Notes: generated by a model not told the origin, from the sequence alone. 64,000 nt of DNA from CAG-964 sp902789345 (GCA_052117325.1 JBQKJJ010000007.1); one strand, 5' to 3'; positions 46,282-56,184 are shown, numbered from the stretch's first letter. Translations and numbers: made by a program.

Positions 46282-48936
46282 GTGCGAGAAACAGATTTGG
46301 ATATAGCTTTTTACGAAAGATATAAACTTATTACGGATGAATACGAAGACGTTTCTGTAACAACGCTGCCTTTTTCCGTTCGTGTAATTAATCGGTTTAT
46401 GGAAAATGGGATAACAACAGTTGCAGCCTTGCTAAAAACCGCGCCATCATCATTAATGAAGTTTAAGGGCTTCGGTAAGAACTGTCTCGATGAAGTTGAT
46501 GCGTTTTGTGCAAAACTCAATAATGATCACTCTATATCCGTCGCTCAAGATAAAAAGGTATCATTATGTTCATCTTCGCTGCTTAGAAAGTATCGCGATG
46601 AAATAGCGCTTGGTAACTTTTCGGTACTTGAAGATATGGATTTGTCAGAAACCGAAGCCGAAATGCTCCAAAGATATAAAGAAGCCTATGAGACCTTGGG
46701 TGAAGAACTTGCTTTTGAGTGTGTTAGTTCTACCGAAAATGTGATTCCGATAATCGAAATGTTAGTAGATTACCAAAGTCGCATCAAAAAACATATTGAG
46801 ATTTGGGAAATGGCGAACAGTCTTCCAAACACTCGCAAGAGCAATAAAGCATCGGGATACATCAACGCTTTTACTTTAGACGAAAATGAGCGATCTCTTT
46901 TGAAAGGTCTGTGTGCGTCTGAAGAAACATCCTTACTTTCGATGGCAATGACCGACAAGGTTGATGATACCTCAACCTACATTTTATTAAAGAGATTTTT
47001 TAAGTGGTGTGCATTTGATTTAGAAAAAGAAATCAATAATCTGTTTGACAATTTATATTCCAACGAGCGAATTCGCACGGTTACACAGTTAAGAGCGAGA
47101 AAACAAACATTAGAGCAGATTGGCAGAACCCTTGGTGTGACAAGAGAAAGGGTTAGACAAATAGAAGCTAAAGCGAAAAAGATGTTCTCTCGTCTCCATA
47201 GTCGAATTCGTATAATCTCGAAAATTTCGGCAGAGCGAAATGGTGATACCGTTTTAACACCTGTTGAAATCAAGGAATATTGTGGAGAGCATACTTCTGA
47301 TTTATTATTCTTCTTGCAAACATATGAAAGTGCTAACTATACTTACGACCGTCAACTAGATGTTTTTGTTCTTGGTGATGATTCTATCGCTGGTCGTGTT
47401 CAAAGTAGCATAGAAACATTACCTGAAATCGTCAAAGCAAGTAAACTTGACAGTATTCTTGGTGAGGCTGCGGAAGAATCGGATATTCCCCTTGAAATGT
47501 TAGAAAAAGCATTCTTTGATGCATATCGCCTTACCGGTGAAGTTTATCATCGATATAGATTGTCCCTTGCTACGATATATGAGCGCGTTCTTGCTGCTCA
47601 TTATCCGCAAGGATTCAAAGCATACGACACCGATGAACTTCTTCGCTTCCGAGAAATTATTGCGGATGAATATGGTGATGTGGGTCTCCCCGCAAATGAT
47701 CGCGCGTTGACCTCTAGAGTTGCAAGTATTTGTATTCTTTGCGGTAAAGGTGTTTATCGTTTGAAAAAGAAAGATTATCTACCTCGCCAACTTGCAAATA
47801 AAATATGTGACTATATTGAAAATAGTGAAAACACAATATTTTTGACTAATACTCTGTTTAGCATTTTTGAAGAGGAATTGTTGGCCGCTGGTATTGATAA
47901 CAAGTATTTCTTGCAGGGCGTTTTACACGAGTTGTTTGCAGATAAGTTTGTTTTTAGGAGAGATTATATATCTAAAGATGTTGATGTTACTTCTGTTTAT
48001 TCTGCTGTTGTTGATTATATCAAGAAATCTAACTTCCCAGTTTCTAAAGCGCAAATTCAAGAAGCCTTCCCTGGCATAACAGAGATTGTTATCAATTGTT
48101 CTGTTGATGATCCTAATGTACTTAACTATTTCGGCGAATATCTCCATGCAAGCAAGCTGAATATTTTGGATAGCGAGAAGTCCTATCTATTCAATGTTAT
48201 AGATGAGTTGACCTCAGATGGAGAGGTACATCACGGTCGAGAATTGTATGAAATAATATCTCACCAAAAGCCTGAAATTTTGACGCGAAATGCGGTTATG
48301 TATCCATTTAGTGCTTTTAGTGTTATTGAGTTTTTGTTTAGAGACAAATTTCAATTTTCGCGTCCATATGTTGCAAAGAACGGAATTGATATTGATCGTC
48401 CAGTGGAACGCTTGCACGACTTAATCTATTCCAGTGATGAATTCACTGTAAGTGAAATCAGTGAATTTAACAGAGACAATCACTTCCAAATTAATTCGTT
48501 GCTTGAGTATGTTAACGGGTGTAATGACGAATTCCTCCTTGTCGATGGAGATACAATGATGAAGATTGAACGAACAGGAATAGATGAATCAATTGCACTA
48601 CAAGTGGAAAACATCATTTTCGATGCAATCAGCGAAACGACTCCGGTGAAGAACCTGTCAGTATGGTCGGATCTTCCGACTATAAAAGTGCCTTGGACGG
48701 AGTGGCTTATTTATAGCGTAATCTTCAAATGGGGAACTAAACTTCTTGCAGCAACTTCATCTAATCAATTTAGATTGTCTGTTCCTTTGGTCGCGCCTGT
48801 TGATAATTATGATCCGTCTGCATTTAAGGATATGGAGAAGGATGATAGTTCTGTTTCCTTTGTCGCCGACGACTTAAGCGATATGGATTCACTTTTGGAA
48901 GATATTATGGGTGACGATTTTCTTGATGATTTCTAA
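46282..48936 (+). CDS. 884-aa protein with RNAP alpha-CTD-like and sigma region 4-like segments
   Basis: Starts at GTG 46282, with GGAG upstream. Near residues 31-75 there is a helix-hairpin-helix like the RNA polymerase alpha C-terminal domain (LPFSVRVINRFMENGITTVA, LMKFKGFGKNCLDEVDAF). Near 271-305, TLEQIGRTLGVTRERVRQIE-KAKK is a textbook sigma region 4 helix-turn-helix. The rest is a chain of winged-helix-like repeats (LATIYERVL, VYSAVVDYIKK, DELLRFREIIADEYG). The end has VPWTEWLIYSVIFKWG and an acidic tail (MDSLLEDIM). The next gene shares the C-terminal part. It probably reads DNA or RNA polymerase, perhaps as a sensor or scaffold of the defence set. No catalytic motif is seen. Confidence 0.8.
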   Translation: MRETDLDIAFYERYKLITDEYEDVSVTTLPFSVRVINRFMENGITTVAALLKTAPSSLMKFKGFGKNCLDEVDAFCAKLNNDHSISVAQDKKVSLCSSSLLRKYRDEIALGNFSVLEDMDLSETEAEMLQRYKEAYETLGEELAFECVSSTENVIPIIEMLVDYQSRIKKHIEIWEMANSLPNTRKSNKASGYINAFTLDENERSLLKGLCASEETSLLSMAMTDKVDDTSTYILLKRFFKWCAFDLEKEINNLFDNLYSNERIRTVTQLRARKQTLEQIGRTLGVTRERVRQIEAKAKKMFSRLHSRIRIISKISAERNGDTVLTPVEIKEYCGEHTSDLLFFLQTYESANYTYDRQLDVFVLGDDSIAGRVQSSIETLPEIVKASKLDSILGEAAEESDIPLEMLEKAFFDAYRLTGEVYHRYRLSLATIYERVLAAHYPQGFKAYDTDELLRFREIIADEYGDVGLPANDRALTSRVASICILCGKGVYRLKKKDYLPRQLANKICDYIENSENTIFLTNTLFSIFEEELLAAGIDNKYFLQGVLHELFADKFVFRRDYISKDVDVTSVYSAVVDYIKKSNFPVSKAQIQEAFPGITEIVINCSVDDPNVLNYFGEYLHASKLNILDSEKSYLFNVIDELTSDGEVHHGRELYEIISHQKPEILTRNAVMYPFSAFSVIEFLFRDKFQFSRPYVAKNGIDIDRPVERLHDLIYSSDEFTVSEISEFNRDNHFQINSLLEYVNGCNDEFLLVDGDTMMKIERTGIDESIALQVENIIFDAISETTPVKNLSVWSDLPTIKVPWTEWLIYSVIFKWGTKLLAATSSNQFRLSVPLVAPVDNYDPSAFKDMEKDDSSVSFVADDLSDMDSLLEDIMGDDFLDDF

Positions 48937-48964
48937 TGTTTAAGTTTTAAGAGGGGATGCGGTA

Positions 48965-50350
48965 GTGTTTATAGATCTTGTTAGAAAAATTGAATCGTAT
49001 CTCAACGAGATATCCGAAGATGCAAATAACGAGTATTGGGAATGTGCGCAATCGGAGCAGATACTCGCCCAAGAGGAAGATATAAAATATGAGTTAGAAA
49101 CCTATCCTAACATTGTATCGAATTTGTTCAACGATATCTTGTCTATGAAATCTGAAATGGATGAAGCTGAAGATAGTTCTTTCATTTATGATATTGAATC
49201 ATTGATTGAAGAACTTATATGCCTTATAAAGGAGTATGAAATTACTCCTACCATTTCTCAGAACGATGATTACAATTTATCGGATTATAATTGGAACCCG
49301 ACAAGTGTGGATGAAACTGCTTATGAGTATCAAGAGTATTTGGATAAGCGCTTTGTCTCTGAGAGCAAATCAAGAATGAAGGTTGATATTGATCGGGCAA
49401 CTGCTATTTATCAGTTTATTAAAACCTCGGGTAGCATTGTTACAAGAGAAAAGATATTGCGCGAATTTTCCAACACATCTGTAATAGCTTTGAATATGGC
49501 GCTTGGGCGAGATGATATTTTGAGCTATGATTCTGCATACATAGCTGTAGACAATCTTCATATTAGCAATTCTGCAAAACAAGGAATGCTGTTTTCATTA
49601 AGTAAGTTAGCTCAAGACCGGATGCAGCACAATATAAGTGAACTATTCGATTACGCTAAGGTCTATAATAACGATTTCCTTTTGGATGCCAAAATCTCAA
49701 ATGCCCATCAACTTTTTAGTGTGGTTGCCTATCTCTTTTCGGATGAATTTTCGTTTATGCGCCCATATTTTGCAACGTATGGAGTTAGAATGTTGTCTGC
49801 CGATGATCAGTTGAAAAAATACTTGGTGGTAAGTGGAAATCATTCAATACGAGCTTTGCTTGATTATGCAAAGGTCAAGAAAATTACGGTTGATAATATT
49901 GTGCGTGTTCTTACAACATTTAATGACCGATATTACATTTACAATAAGGAATGTATTATTCCTATTGCTGATACCGGCATAACAGAGTCTTGTAAGCAAC
50001 AAATGGTTCATGCTCTGTCGATGGAATTAATGAGTCGAAAATGTGTGGCAATAAGAGACCTTGAATCTTTCTCAACATTACCAAGAGTTGATGTGCAATG
50101 GACAGAATGGTTAGTGTACAGCGTTTTAAAACAAATGAACGTGGCCACTATAACAGTTACACTATCTTCAAACAGATTCAAGGATGCCATTCCTATTGTT
50201 GCTATGATTGGTGAAGATACTGCTGAAAACATATGCAAAGCATCCTGCAGGCATTTTGACACAGATTCAATCTCTAACGAGGTGGATAATCTTGATAATT
50301 TGGATTTGTTGCTTGAGAATATTATAGATTTCAATGATTTGGGGGATTAA
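48965..50350 (+). CDS. 461-aa paralogue of the C-terminal part of the preceding protein
   Basis: Starts at GTG 48965, 28 bp after the previous stop. Its C-terminal end, VQWTEWLVYSVLKQM, then LSSNRFKDAIPIVAM and an acidic LDLLLENII tail, matches VPWTEWLIYSVIFKWG, SSNQFRLSVPLVA and the acidic tail of the preceding protein. A second shared block is SDEFSFMRPYFATYGV against RDKFQFSRPYVAKNGI. It lacks the alpha-CTD-like and sigma-like parts. A shared C-terminal module suggests both dock on the same partner, such as the PLD-helicase next door. Function unknown. Confidence 0.75.
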   Translation: MFIDLVRKIESYLNEISEDANNEYWECAQSEQILAQEEDIKYELETYPNIVSNLFNDILSMKSEMDEAEDSSFIYDIESLIEELICLIKEYEITPTISQNDDYNLSDYNWNPTSVDETAYEYQEYLDKRFVSESKSRMKVDIDRATAIYQFIKTSGSIVTREKILREFSNTSVIALNMALGRDDILSYDSAYIAVDNLHISNSAKQGMLFSLSKLAQDRMQHNISELFDYAKVYNNDFLLDAKISNAHQLFSVVAYLFSDEFSFMRPYFATYGVRMLSADDQLKKYLVVSGNHSIRALLDYAKVKKITVDNIVRVLTTFNDRYYIYNKECIIPIADTGITESCKQQMVHALSMELMSRKCVAIRDLESFSTLPRVDVQWTEWLVYSVLKQMNVATITVTLSSNRFKDAIPIVAMIGEDTAENICKASCRHFDTDSISNEVDNLDNLDLLLENIIDFNDLGD

Positions 50351-50353
50351 CCT

Positions 50354-52405
50354 ATGAGTCTAAAAGATTTAGATATCAAATTAAGCTACATCAGTTGTGG
50401 CGAAGAAAACATTGCAAAATCTTTCCTGGTTCCGGCATTAAAACACACTAAACGTTATCGTCGAAGCGTGGGTTTCTTTTCTTCGGGTGTGTTTGGACCA
50501 ATAATTGATGGAATTGTTGCTCTTTCACGTAATGGTGGAAAGATTGAATTGATAGCAAGTCCACAGCTAAGTGATGAAGATATCAACGCCATTAACTTAG
50601 GGTATCGGAAAAGAGAGGAAATTATTGAAAGTGCTTTTTCGAGAGATTTTATGAAAGAACTCGATACACTTGACGATGCCAAGTTGCAGTTGTTGGTAGC
50701 ATTAATAGCAAATGGTACTTTAGATATAAAAATCGCTGTCACAGAATCCACCGGAATATACCATGATAAGCTAGGAATACTTGAGGATTTTGATGGTAAC
50801 ACCGTTGTTTTTTATGGCTCTGCTAACGAAAGTTTAAGCGGATACCAAAACAATTATGAAAAAATCCGTGTAGTTAAAAGTTGGGTGGCTGCAGAGGTCG
50901 AGAGTATTGAGGATGAGTGCAAGGAGTTCCAGTCTTTATGGGATGGCACAAATCCATTTGTGAAGATATATAACTACAAGGAGTCTGCAAAAGCAAATAT
51001 CCTTAAAGTAATTAATACTCGAAAGACCTCTGGAGAAAAAGCTAAATCTGCTCCAATTAAACTCCGCGACTACCAAGAAGAAGCTATCAATGCTTGGGTA
51101 AATAATGACTACCACGGATTTTATGTTATGGCAACCGGCACAGGTAAAACCTGGACAGCTATTTTTTCAGCGAAACATCTTGTTGAAGAACATCCTGCTA
51201 TGATTGTAATTTGCGCTCCATACAAACATCTAGTCAAGCAATGGGCAGATGACGTAGAGAAGGCATTTCCCAGTGCAAAACTTATAATGGTTTCTTCGGA
51301 AAATCCTACCTGGGAAACACAAATCGCGCAAGAGATTATTAGAAAACAATATAAGCCGGATAATCAGATTATTATTATTTCGACAATCGCATCTTTCAAA
51401 ATGGATCGATTTACCAATGTAATAAGCAGATCTAAAGAAGAAAAGTTGCTCATTGTCGATGAAGCACACAGATTTACTGACCGTTCGGATGAACTAAAAG
51501 AAACGTTTCAATATATGCTCGGATTGAGTGCGACACCGTTTAGCGGTTCATCCGCTCATAAAGGTCTTGAGCTAATGAAGTGGTTTGGAGGACAAGTTTT
51601 CAATCTTCCTATCGAGAATGCATTAGAAAGAGGATTCTTGGTGCCCTATAACTATTATCCTATATACGTCTATGCTACCGAAGATGAGGAAGGGAAATTT
51701 AAATACCATACTCAAAAAATCCTATCCTGCTTTAAAAACAATAAATGCATCAACCCAGATCTTCTTGTTAAGTCATTAAGAAACCGTTTGCGCGTCATTT
51801 CAATGGCCGAGGAAAAAACTACTCGTATTGACGAAATAATTAATCACATTGCTGAAAAAGACCACTTTGTAGTGTATTGCGGTGATGGTAAGCTGTTTGA
51901 TACAGACTCCGGCAAAGAGCTACGTCACATTCAAGCTATAAAGAGAGTTCTTACGGCACACGGGTTTAAAGCTAGTCAGTTTACTGCCACCGAAAATATG
52001 GCTGACCGAATGGAACTGGTCGATGCATTCAACAAGCAGGAAATATCTGCTCTCGCTGCCATACGTTGCTTGGACGAAGGCATAAATATTCCTTCAATAA
52101 AGAGTGCTTTAATTCTATCAAGTAACGACGATTATCGTGAGTTCGTGCAGAGAAGAGGTCGTATTCTTCGTGCTTATGGCAGTAAAAAATATGCGAACAT
52201 ATACGATGTCATTGTTTTACCAAGTTATGATATGCAAGGTTGGGCGAAGATTGAGTTGAGAAGGTTCCACGAATATGCCCGGTTGGCTTCGAACTGGAAC
52301 GACCTGGAAGTTGAATTAAATGACCATTTAGGTGCGTATGGACTTACCATAGAAGATGTTGATGTTTATGACTATGAAGAAATGGAGGAATTGATTGATG
52401 AATGA
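50354..52405 (+). CDS. PLD-domain SF2 helicase, 683 aa
   Basis: N-terminal phospholipase D-like fold: FFSSGVFGPIIDGI and GIYHDKLGILED-x-x-GNT with an HxK site (near 136), then YGSANES. This is followed by an SF2 helicase: ATGTGKTW (Walker A near 260), VDEAHRF (motif II near 369), LSATPFSG (motif III) and QRRGRILR (motif VI near 598). Such fusions work in restriction and phage-defence complexes, moving on DNA with nicking or binding by the PLD part. It begins 3 bp after the preceding gene and overlaps the next one by 8 nt. Confidence 0.88.
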   Translation: MSLKDLDIKLSYISCGEENIAKSFLVPALKHTKRYRRSVGFFSSGVFGPIIDGIVALSRNGGKIELIASPQLSDEDINAINLGYRKREEIIESAFSRDFMKELDTLDDAKLQLLVALIANGTLDIKIAVTESTGIYHDKLGILEDFDGNTVVFYGSANESLSGYQNNYEKIRVVKSWVAAEVESIEDECKEFQSLWDGTNPFVKIYNYKESAKANILKVINTRKTSGEKAKSAPIKLRDYQEEAINAWVNNDYHGFYVMATGTGKTWTAIFSAKHLVEEHPAMIVICAPYKHLVKQWADDVEKAFPSAKLIMVSSENPTWETQIAQEIIRKQYKPDNQIIIISTIASFKMDRFTNVISRSKEEKLLIVDEAHRFTDRSDELKETFQYMLGLSATPFSGSSAHKGLELMKWFGGQVFNLPIENALERGFLVPYNYYPIYVYATEDEEGKFKYHTQKILSCFKNNKCINPDLLVKSLRNRLRVISMAEEKTTRIDEIINHIAEKDHFVVYCGDGKLFDTDSGKELRHIQAIKRVLTAHGFKASQFTATENMADRMELVDAFNKQEISALAAIRCLDEGINIPSIKSALILSSNDDYREFVQRRGRILRAYGSKKYANIYDVIVLPSYDMQGWAKIELRRFHEYARLASNWNDLEVELNDHLGAYGLTIEDVDVYDYEEMEELIDE

Positions 52406-52559
52406 ACAAGCAATTGTCGATAAAATGATTGCCTTTATCGAAAAGAAAGAGCGTGAACTGCAAGCAAACAAAATGAGTGCAGACAACCATGCAAAGAACG
52501 ACATAATAAAGTCTATTATGGATGAATTGGAGCGTGAAACGACAAATGAGAATAACTAA
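52398..52559 (+). CDS. Small helical protein, 53 aa
   Basis: MNEQAIVDKMIAFIEKKERE, a charged, coiled-coil-like peptide. ATG 52398 overlaps the helicase stop by 8 nt (ATGAATGA), and its end overlaps the ATPase start at 52546 by 14 nt. Such strict coupling in the middle of a defence operon suggests a small subunit. It is too short for a family call. Confidence 0.6.
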   Translation: MNEQAIVDKMIAFIEKKERELQANKMSADNHAKNDIIKSIMDELERETTNENN

Positions 52560-54504
52560 TATTGAATTTGAAAATTTCCGTAACTTTAGAGACCGCGGTG
52601 AAATCAAATGTTCTACTGATGGCAAGGTAACTATCATATACGGAAAAAACGGTGATGGTAAAACTACCCTTCACCAACTGTTCCAGTGGGTATTCTATGG
52701 ACAAGTTCATTTTAACAAGACTACTACAGACCGACTCTATAATCTCCAATATGAGAGTGAATGCTCTTTTGGCGATGTTTTCCAGGTTATGGGCTGTATT
52801 GACTTTGAACATTCTGGTGTTAAATATTCATTAAAGCGTACCTACACATATAAAAAGGGATTGAATGATTCTGAAAAGATAGCTGAAGATGTTGTCCTCA
52901 ATTATATGAACGAAGACCACGACTGGCGTAGAATCGATAAACCGAAGGAAACTATTGAGAAATTGCTTCCCTCTGGGTTGTCCGACTACTTCTTTTTCGA
53001 TGGCGAAAGTATGATTGCTGACCTCCGAGTTAAGGGAAAGGACTCTGCCGGAAAACTTCGTAAGGCACTGTATTCTATGTTTGACCTTGATGTGCTTGAG
53101 TCCGCACTTGATCATATCGGTGAAACAAAATTGAAGACTACTGTTCTCGGAAAGCTTTATTTGAGCAAGGGTACTATTTCCAGTGGCAGTAAAATCGCTG
53201 CAGTCAAAACCAATATAGAAAACGCACAAGCCTTGATCGAAAAACACAAAAAGGCTCTCGAAGAAGCCAATAAGAAAAAGGTTGAATGTCAGACTCTGAT
53301 TCAGAGTGTATCCGAGCAAATTGGTGGTTATAAATCCAAGGCAGATTATGAACGTCAGCGTAAGCAACTTAAAGTGCAACGCGATGCTTTCCTTAAAAGT
53401 GCAATGGATGCACAAGCACGATTTGGCGACGATGTGCTCGATATGTTTCCTAAATTGCTCATTTCCAAGGCAGTACTTGATGCAAAGAAAAAGATTCAGT
53501 TAAAAATTGAACAGGACAAGCTACCTGAAGGTGTTTCCAAAAAACTCATTTCCCATCTTCTTGCTGAAAGAACAACAGAGTGTGTATGTGGTCGAGCATT
53601 AGGCGAAAAAGAAAAGGCTTACATCCGCCACTATCTTGATATTCTTCCGCCTAAATCCTTTGCAAGCCTTTATCAAGACTTTACAAAGACAGCAAACTCC
53701 TGGGGCAAGGGTTACGATAAAACAAAAATCGAAGCCTATATTCTTGATGTGCTTAACTACAATGAGTTAGCAACTGATTGCGATAAACATATTCGTGAGC
53801 TCGATGCTGCCGAAAAAAAGAGTCCCGACATTGAAGATCTTATTGTTGCAAGACAGAAGGCTGAAATTGCTATAGTTGAACTGGATGCTACCATCGTTGG
53901 TCTTGAAACTGAACTTAAGAAGTGCGAACTTTACAGAAATAAGCAAATGAAAGATTTTGATGAGCTTACTCGAGGAAATGCCGAAGGTGAAAAGGTTCTT
54001 ACCAAGATTCGTATCATGGAGAGGGTTGCTGCATATTTTTCAAAACGCTTGGAAGAAGAGTCTATTGCTTACAGCCAAAGATTACAGGAGAACATTCAGA
54101 ACCTTATTGATGGAATGCTCACAAGTAAACGCCATGTTGCTGTTAGTCCAGAGTTTTCCGTTAGAGTTACTGATAGTTTTGATGATGAGTCTAAATCCGA
54201 AGGACAGTTCGCGGTTGTATCTTTCGCATATATCGGAGGTATCCTTAAAATGCTGCAAAGCGAAGAGCATCTTTCTTCAAAAGAATATCCTCTTGTACTT
54301 GATGGCCCTTTCTCTAAACTTGATCCTGATCAGCGTCAAAATGTAGTGGATATGATTCCTCAATTTGCACCTCAAGTCATCCTTTTCTCAAAAGATGATT
54401 TGCATGAGGTGTTTCATGCTGAAAATATCGGACGAGTATGGACAATTGTAAGTAACGAAGAAAAAAATATTGCAAAAATCGAGGAGGGACACTTATGGAA
54501 ATAA
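52546..54504 (+). CDS. SMC/RecF-like ATPase with DndD-type YFFFDGE motif, 652 aa
   Basis: ATG 52546 begins MRITNIEFENFRNFRDRGEI, a typical SMC/RecF start. Walker A YGKNGDGKTT (near 32-41) is followed by YFFFDGESM near 147, the motif that marks DndD-type proteins, a coiled coil with an ECVCGRALG zinc-hook-like turn near 345, and the LVLDGPFSKLDPDQRQN Walker B/D-loop near 583. It is a second DndD-like ATPase, distinct from the DndD at 57548. It likely reads or remodels DNA ends or modified DNA for the restriction set. It overlaps the next gene by 10 nt. Confidence 0.85.
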   Translation: MRITNIEFENFRNFRDRGEIKCSTDGKVTIIYGKNGDGKTTLHQLFQWVFYGQVHFNKTTTDRLYNLQYESECSFGDVFQVMGCIDFEHSGVKYSLKRTYTYKKGLNDSEKIAEDVVLNYMNEDHDWRRIDKPKETIEKLLPSGLSDYFFFDGESMIADLRVKGKDSAGKLRKALYSMFDLDVLESALDHIGETKLKTTVLGKLYLSKGTISSGSKIAAVKTNIENAQALIEKHKKALEEANKKKVECQTLIQSVSEQIGGYKSKADYERQRKQLKVQRDAFLKSAMDAQARFGDDVLDMFPKLLISKAVLDAKKKIQLKIEQDKLPEGVSKKLISHLLAERTTECVCGRALGEKEKAYIRHYLDILPPKSFASLYQDFTKTANSWGKGYDKTKIEAYILDVLNYNELATDCDKHIRELDAAEKKSPDIEDLIVARQKAEIAIVELDATIVGLETELKKCELYRNKQMKDFDELTRGNAEGEKVLTKIRIMERVAAYFSKRLEEESIAYSQRLQENIQNLIDGMLTSKRHVAVSPEFSVRVTDSFDDESKSEGQFAVVSFAYIGGILKMLQSEEHLSSKEYPLVLDGPFSKLDPDQRQNVVDMIPQFAPQVILFSKDDLHEVFHAENIGRVWTIVSNEEKNIAKIEEGHLWK

Positions 54505-55010
54505 CTACCGACATTAGTCTCCGAGGAACTGCTTGGAATACGGCTATTGAAAAGTTGGGTTGTATATTCAAAACTCGTACCAACTATATGATTTATATGT
54601 TGGCGTTATCAATTGGCATTATGTATGACAAAAGAGAAGATAAACTCTCTATCGAAGACGGTGAGGAAGTAAGGTCTGTACCTCGTAATGTCATCCGAAA
54701 CAACGACCAAGGCAAACTTGATTTTATGTTTCAGGCTGCAATCTTATCCACGACAACCGAAGAATTCTCCGAAGAAGACCGCCTTGAGTTTGCCTTTAGC
54801 GATAAAAACGATGAGCAAATAGGCTTCAAAAGAATTGATTTTTTAACAAAGTTTGCAAACTTTGGAGTAACAAAATTGGTAGAGCAAATTGCTGAAACGC
54901 CCATTGAATCTATGGAAGGTATTAAAAATTTCTTGGTTTCCACCGTTGAAGGCAGAAACTTAGAGATTGATGCGTTACCGGATGATATCCTTTTAGACGA
55001 AGAAGACTAA
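54495..55010 (+). CDS. 171-aa protein, possible DndE-like subunit
   Basis: ATG 54495 with GAGGGA upstream, overlapping the ATPase stop. The N-terminal segment (TAIEKLGCIFKTRTNYMIYM, LALSIGIMYD) is loosely like the DndE helical core, where a T/S-rich turn is followed by a KLxxSLSI-like helix. The remainder is acidic and helical. If the ATPase is a second DndD, this would be its partner, as DndE is for DndD. The resemblance is weak and needs structure prediction. Last gene of the seven-gene set. Confidence 0.55.
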   Translation: MEITTDISLRGTAWNTAIEKLGCIFKTRTNYMIYMLALSIGIMYDKREDKLSIEDGEEVRSVPRNVIRNNDQGKLDFMFQAAILSTTTEEFSEEDRLEFAFSDKNDEQIGFKRIDFLTKFANFGVTKLVEQIAETPIESMEGIKNFLVSTVEGRNLEIDALPDDILLDEED

Positions 55011-55043
55011 TAATTTATGAATTCTCTGAAAACCGTGAGAATA

Positions 55044-55098
55044 TTGACAACGAACTTCAAATGCGATATACTTAAGTATATACTTAAGTATATCGCAT
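55044..55098 (+). promoter_or_regulatory. Promoter of dndB with a 38-bp perfect palindrome over the -10 box
   Basis: TTGACA (55044-55049), 17-bp spacer, TATACT (55067-55072). The -10 lies in a perfect palindrome at 55061-55098, which contains ACTTAAGT twice in tandem; arms ATGCGATA and TATCGCAT. It is directly followed by six T, so it can also end the transcript of the upstream set. The overlap with the -10 suggests a repressor operator, DndB being the natural candidate because DndB autoregulates in other dnd loci. Confidence 0.8.
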
Positions 55099-55118
55099 CG
55101 TTTTTTATGAGGTGAGTT

Positions 55119-56183
55119 ATGAATTTTTCTTATCATTTTCCGGCGGTTAAAGGCATCCAAGCAGGTAGAGAATACTATATTTCAATGGTGCCATTAAAAC
55201 TTTTGTCTCGACTTTTTCCTGCAGAAGAAGAAATTGTTCTGCCTGAATATAGGGCACAGCGAAGAATTAACGAGGCTCGAATCCCGGAAATCAAGAATTA
55301 TATTTTAGACAACAGAGATACATATGTTTTTTCTGCTCTTTCTGCCTCTATTGACGGTGAGTTTAAGTTCACTCCTTATATGGACACAGACGTAGGTATT
55401 TTTGAAGTTGATATGGAATCAATTTTTTTGATTAACGATGGTCAGCACCGCAAAGCTGCTATTGAGGCGGCTATGAAGGAAGATCCCTCCTTAGAAAAAG
55501 AAACGATATCTATTGTTTTCTTTAATGATGAAGGATTAGCTCGTAGTCAGCAGATGTTCGCAGACCTTAATAAACACGCAGTTAAAACTTCAAACTCACT
55601 TGCAACCTTATACGATTTTAGAGATGAAATTGCAGTTGCAACCAAGAGGGTTATAGATGCAATTCCTTTCTTTAAAAAGTACACTGATAAGGAACGAGAT
55701 ATTCTTGGAAAAAATTCCTCGAGTTTGTTTACTCTTAATATGATTTATAAGGCCAATCAGAAGATTATGCATGGTGAAAATTGTTCGGATTCAGATGCTG
55801 CATTTCTTCTAGAGTATTGGGAACTCGTGTCTGACAACATTGTTGAATGGCAGGAAGTGCTGAATAAAACTTTAACCAAAAAGGATTTGCGCGAAAATTA
55901 CATAGTAACTTTGGCTATTACAATTAGTGCACTTGGTAAGCTTGGTCGATTCTTCTATGACAATAGCAATTATAATATGAATGAATATTTGCCTAAATTG
56001 CAGCAAATTGACTGGTTGCGTTCTAATAGTATCTGGGTTGGAAGAACCATTCGCAAAAACGGGAAGGTTCTTAATGGTGAAGAAGCAATCTCACTTACAT
56101 GTTCGGTTATTAAAAGGGAAATTGGCATTCCATTGACAAAGGAAGAACAGCAAAAAGAAAAACAGATATCGGAGAAGATGTAA
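55119..56183 (+). CDS. dndB: DndB, regulator of DNA phosphorothioation
   Basis: A 354-aa protein with the DGQHR signature (INDGQHRKAAIEAAMKED near residue 107), after VLPEYRAQRRINEARIPEIK. DndB proteins carry this ParB-like nuclease-fold motif and repress or tune dnd expression. ATG 55119 with GAGGTGAG upstream; 2 bp after its stop dndC begins. Its promoter has the 38-bp palindrome. Confidence 0.88.
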   Translation: MNFSYHFPAVKGIQAGREYYISMVPLKLLSRLFPAEEEIVLPEYRAQRRINEARIPEIKNYILDNRDTYVFSALSASIDGEFKFTPYMDTDVGIFEVDMESIFLINDGQHRKAAIEAAMKEDPSLEKETISIVFFNDEGLARSQQMFADLNKHAVKTSNSLATLYDFRDEIAVATKRVIDAIPFFKKYTDKERDILGKNSSSLFTLNMIYKANQKIMHGENCSDSDAAFLLEYWELVSDNIVEWQEVLNKTLTKKDLRENYIVTLAITISALGKLGRFFYDNSNYNMNEYLPKLQQIDWLRSNSIWVGRTIRKNGKVLNGEEAISLTCSVIKREIGIPLTKEEQQKEKQISEKM

Positions 56184-56184
56184 T

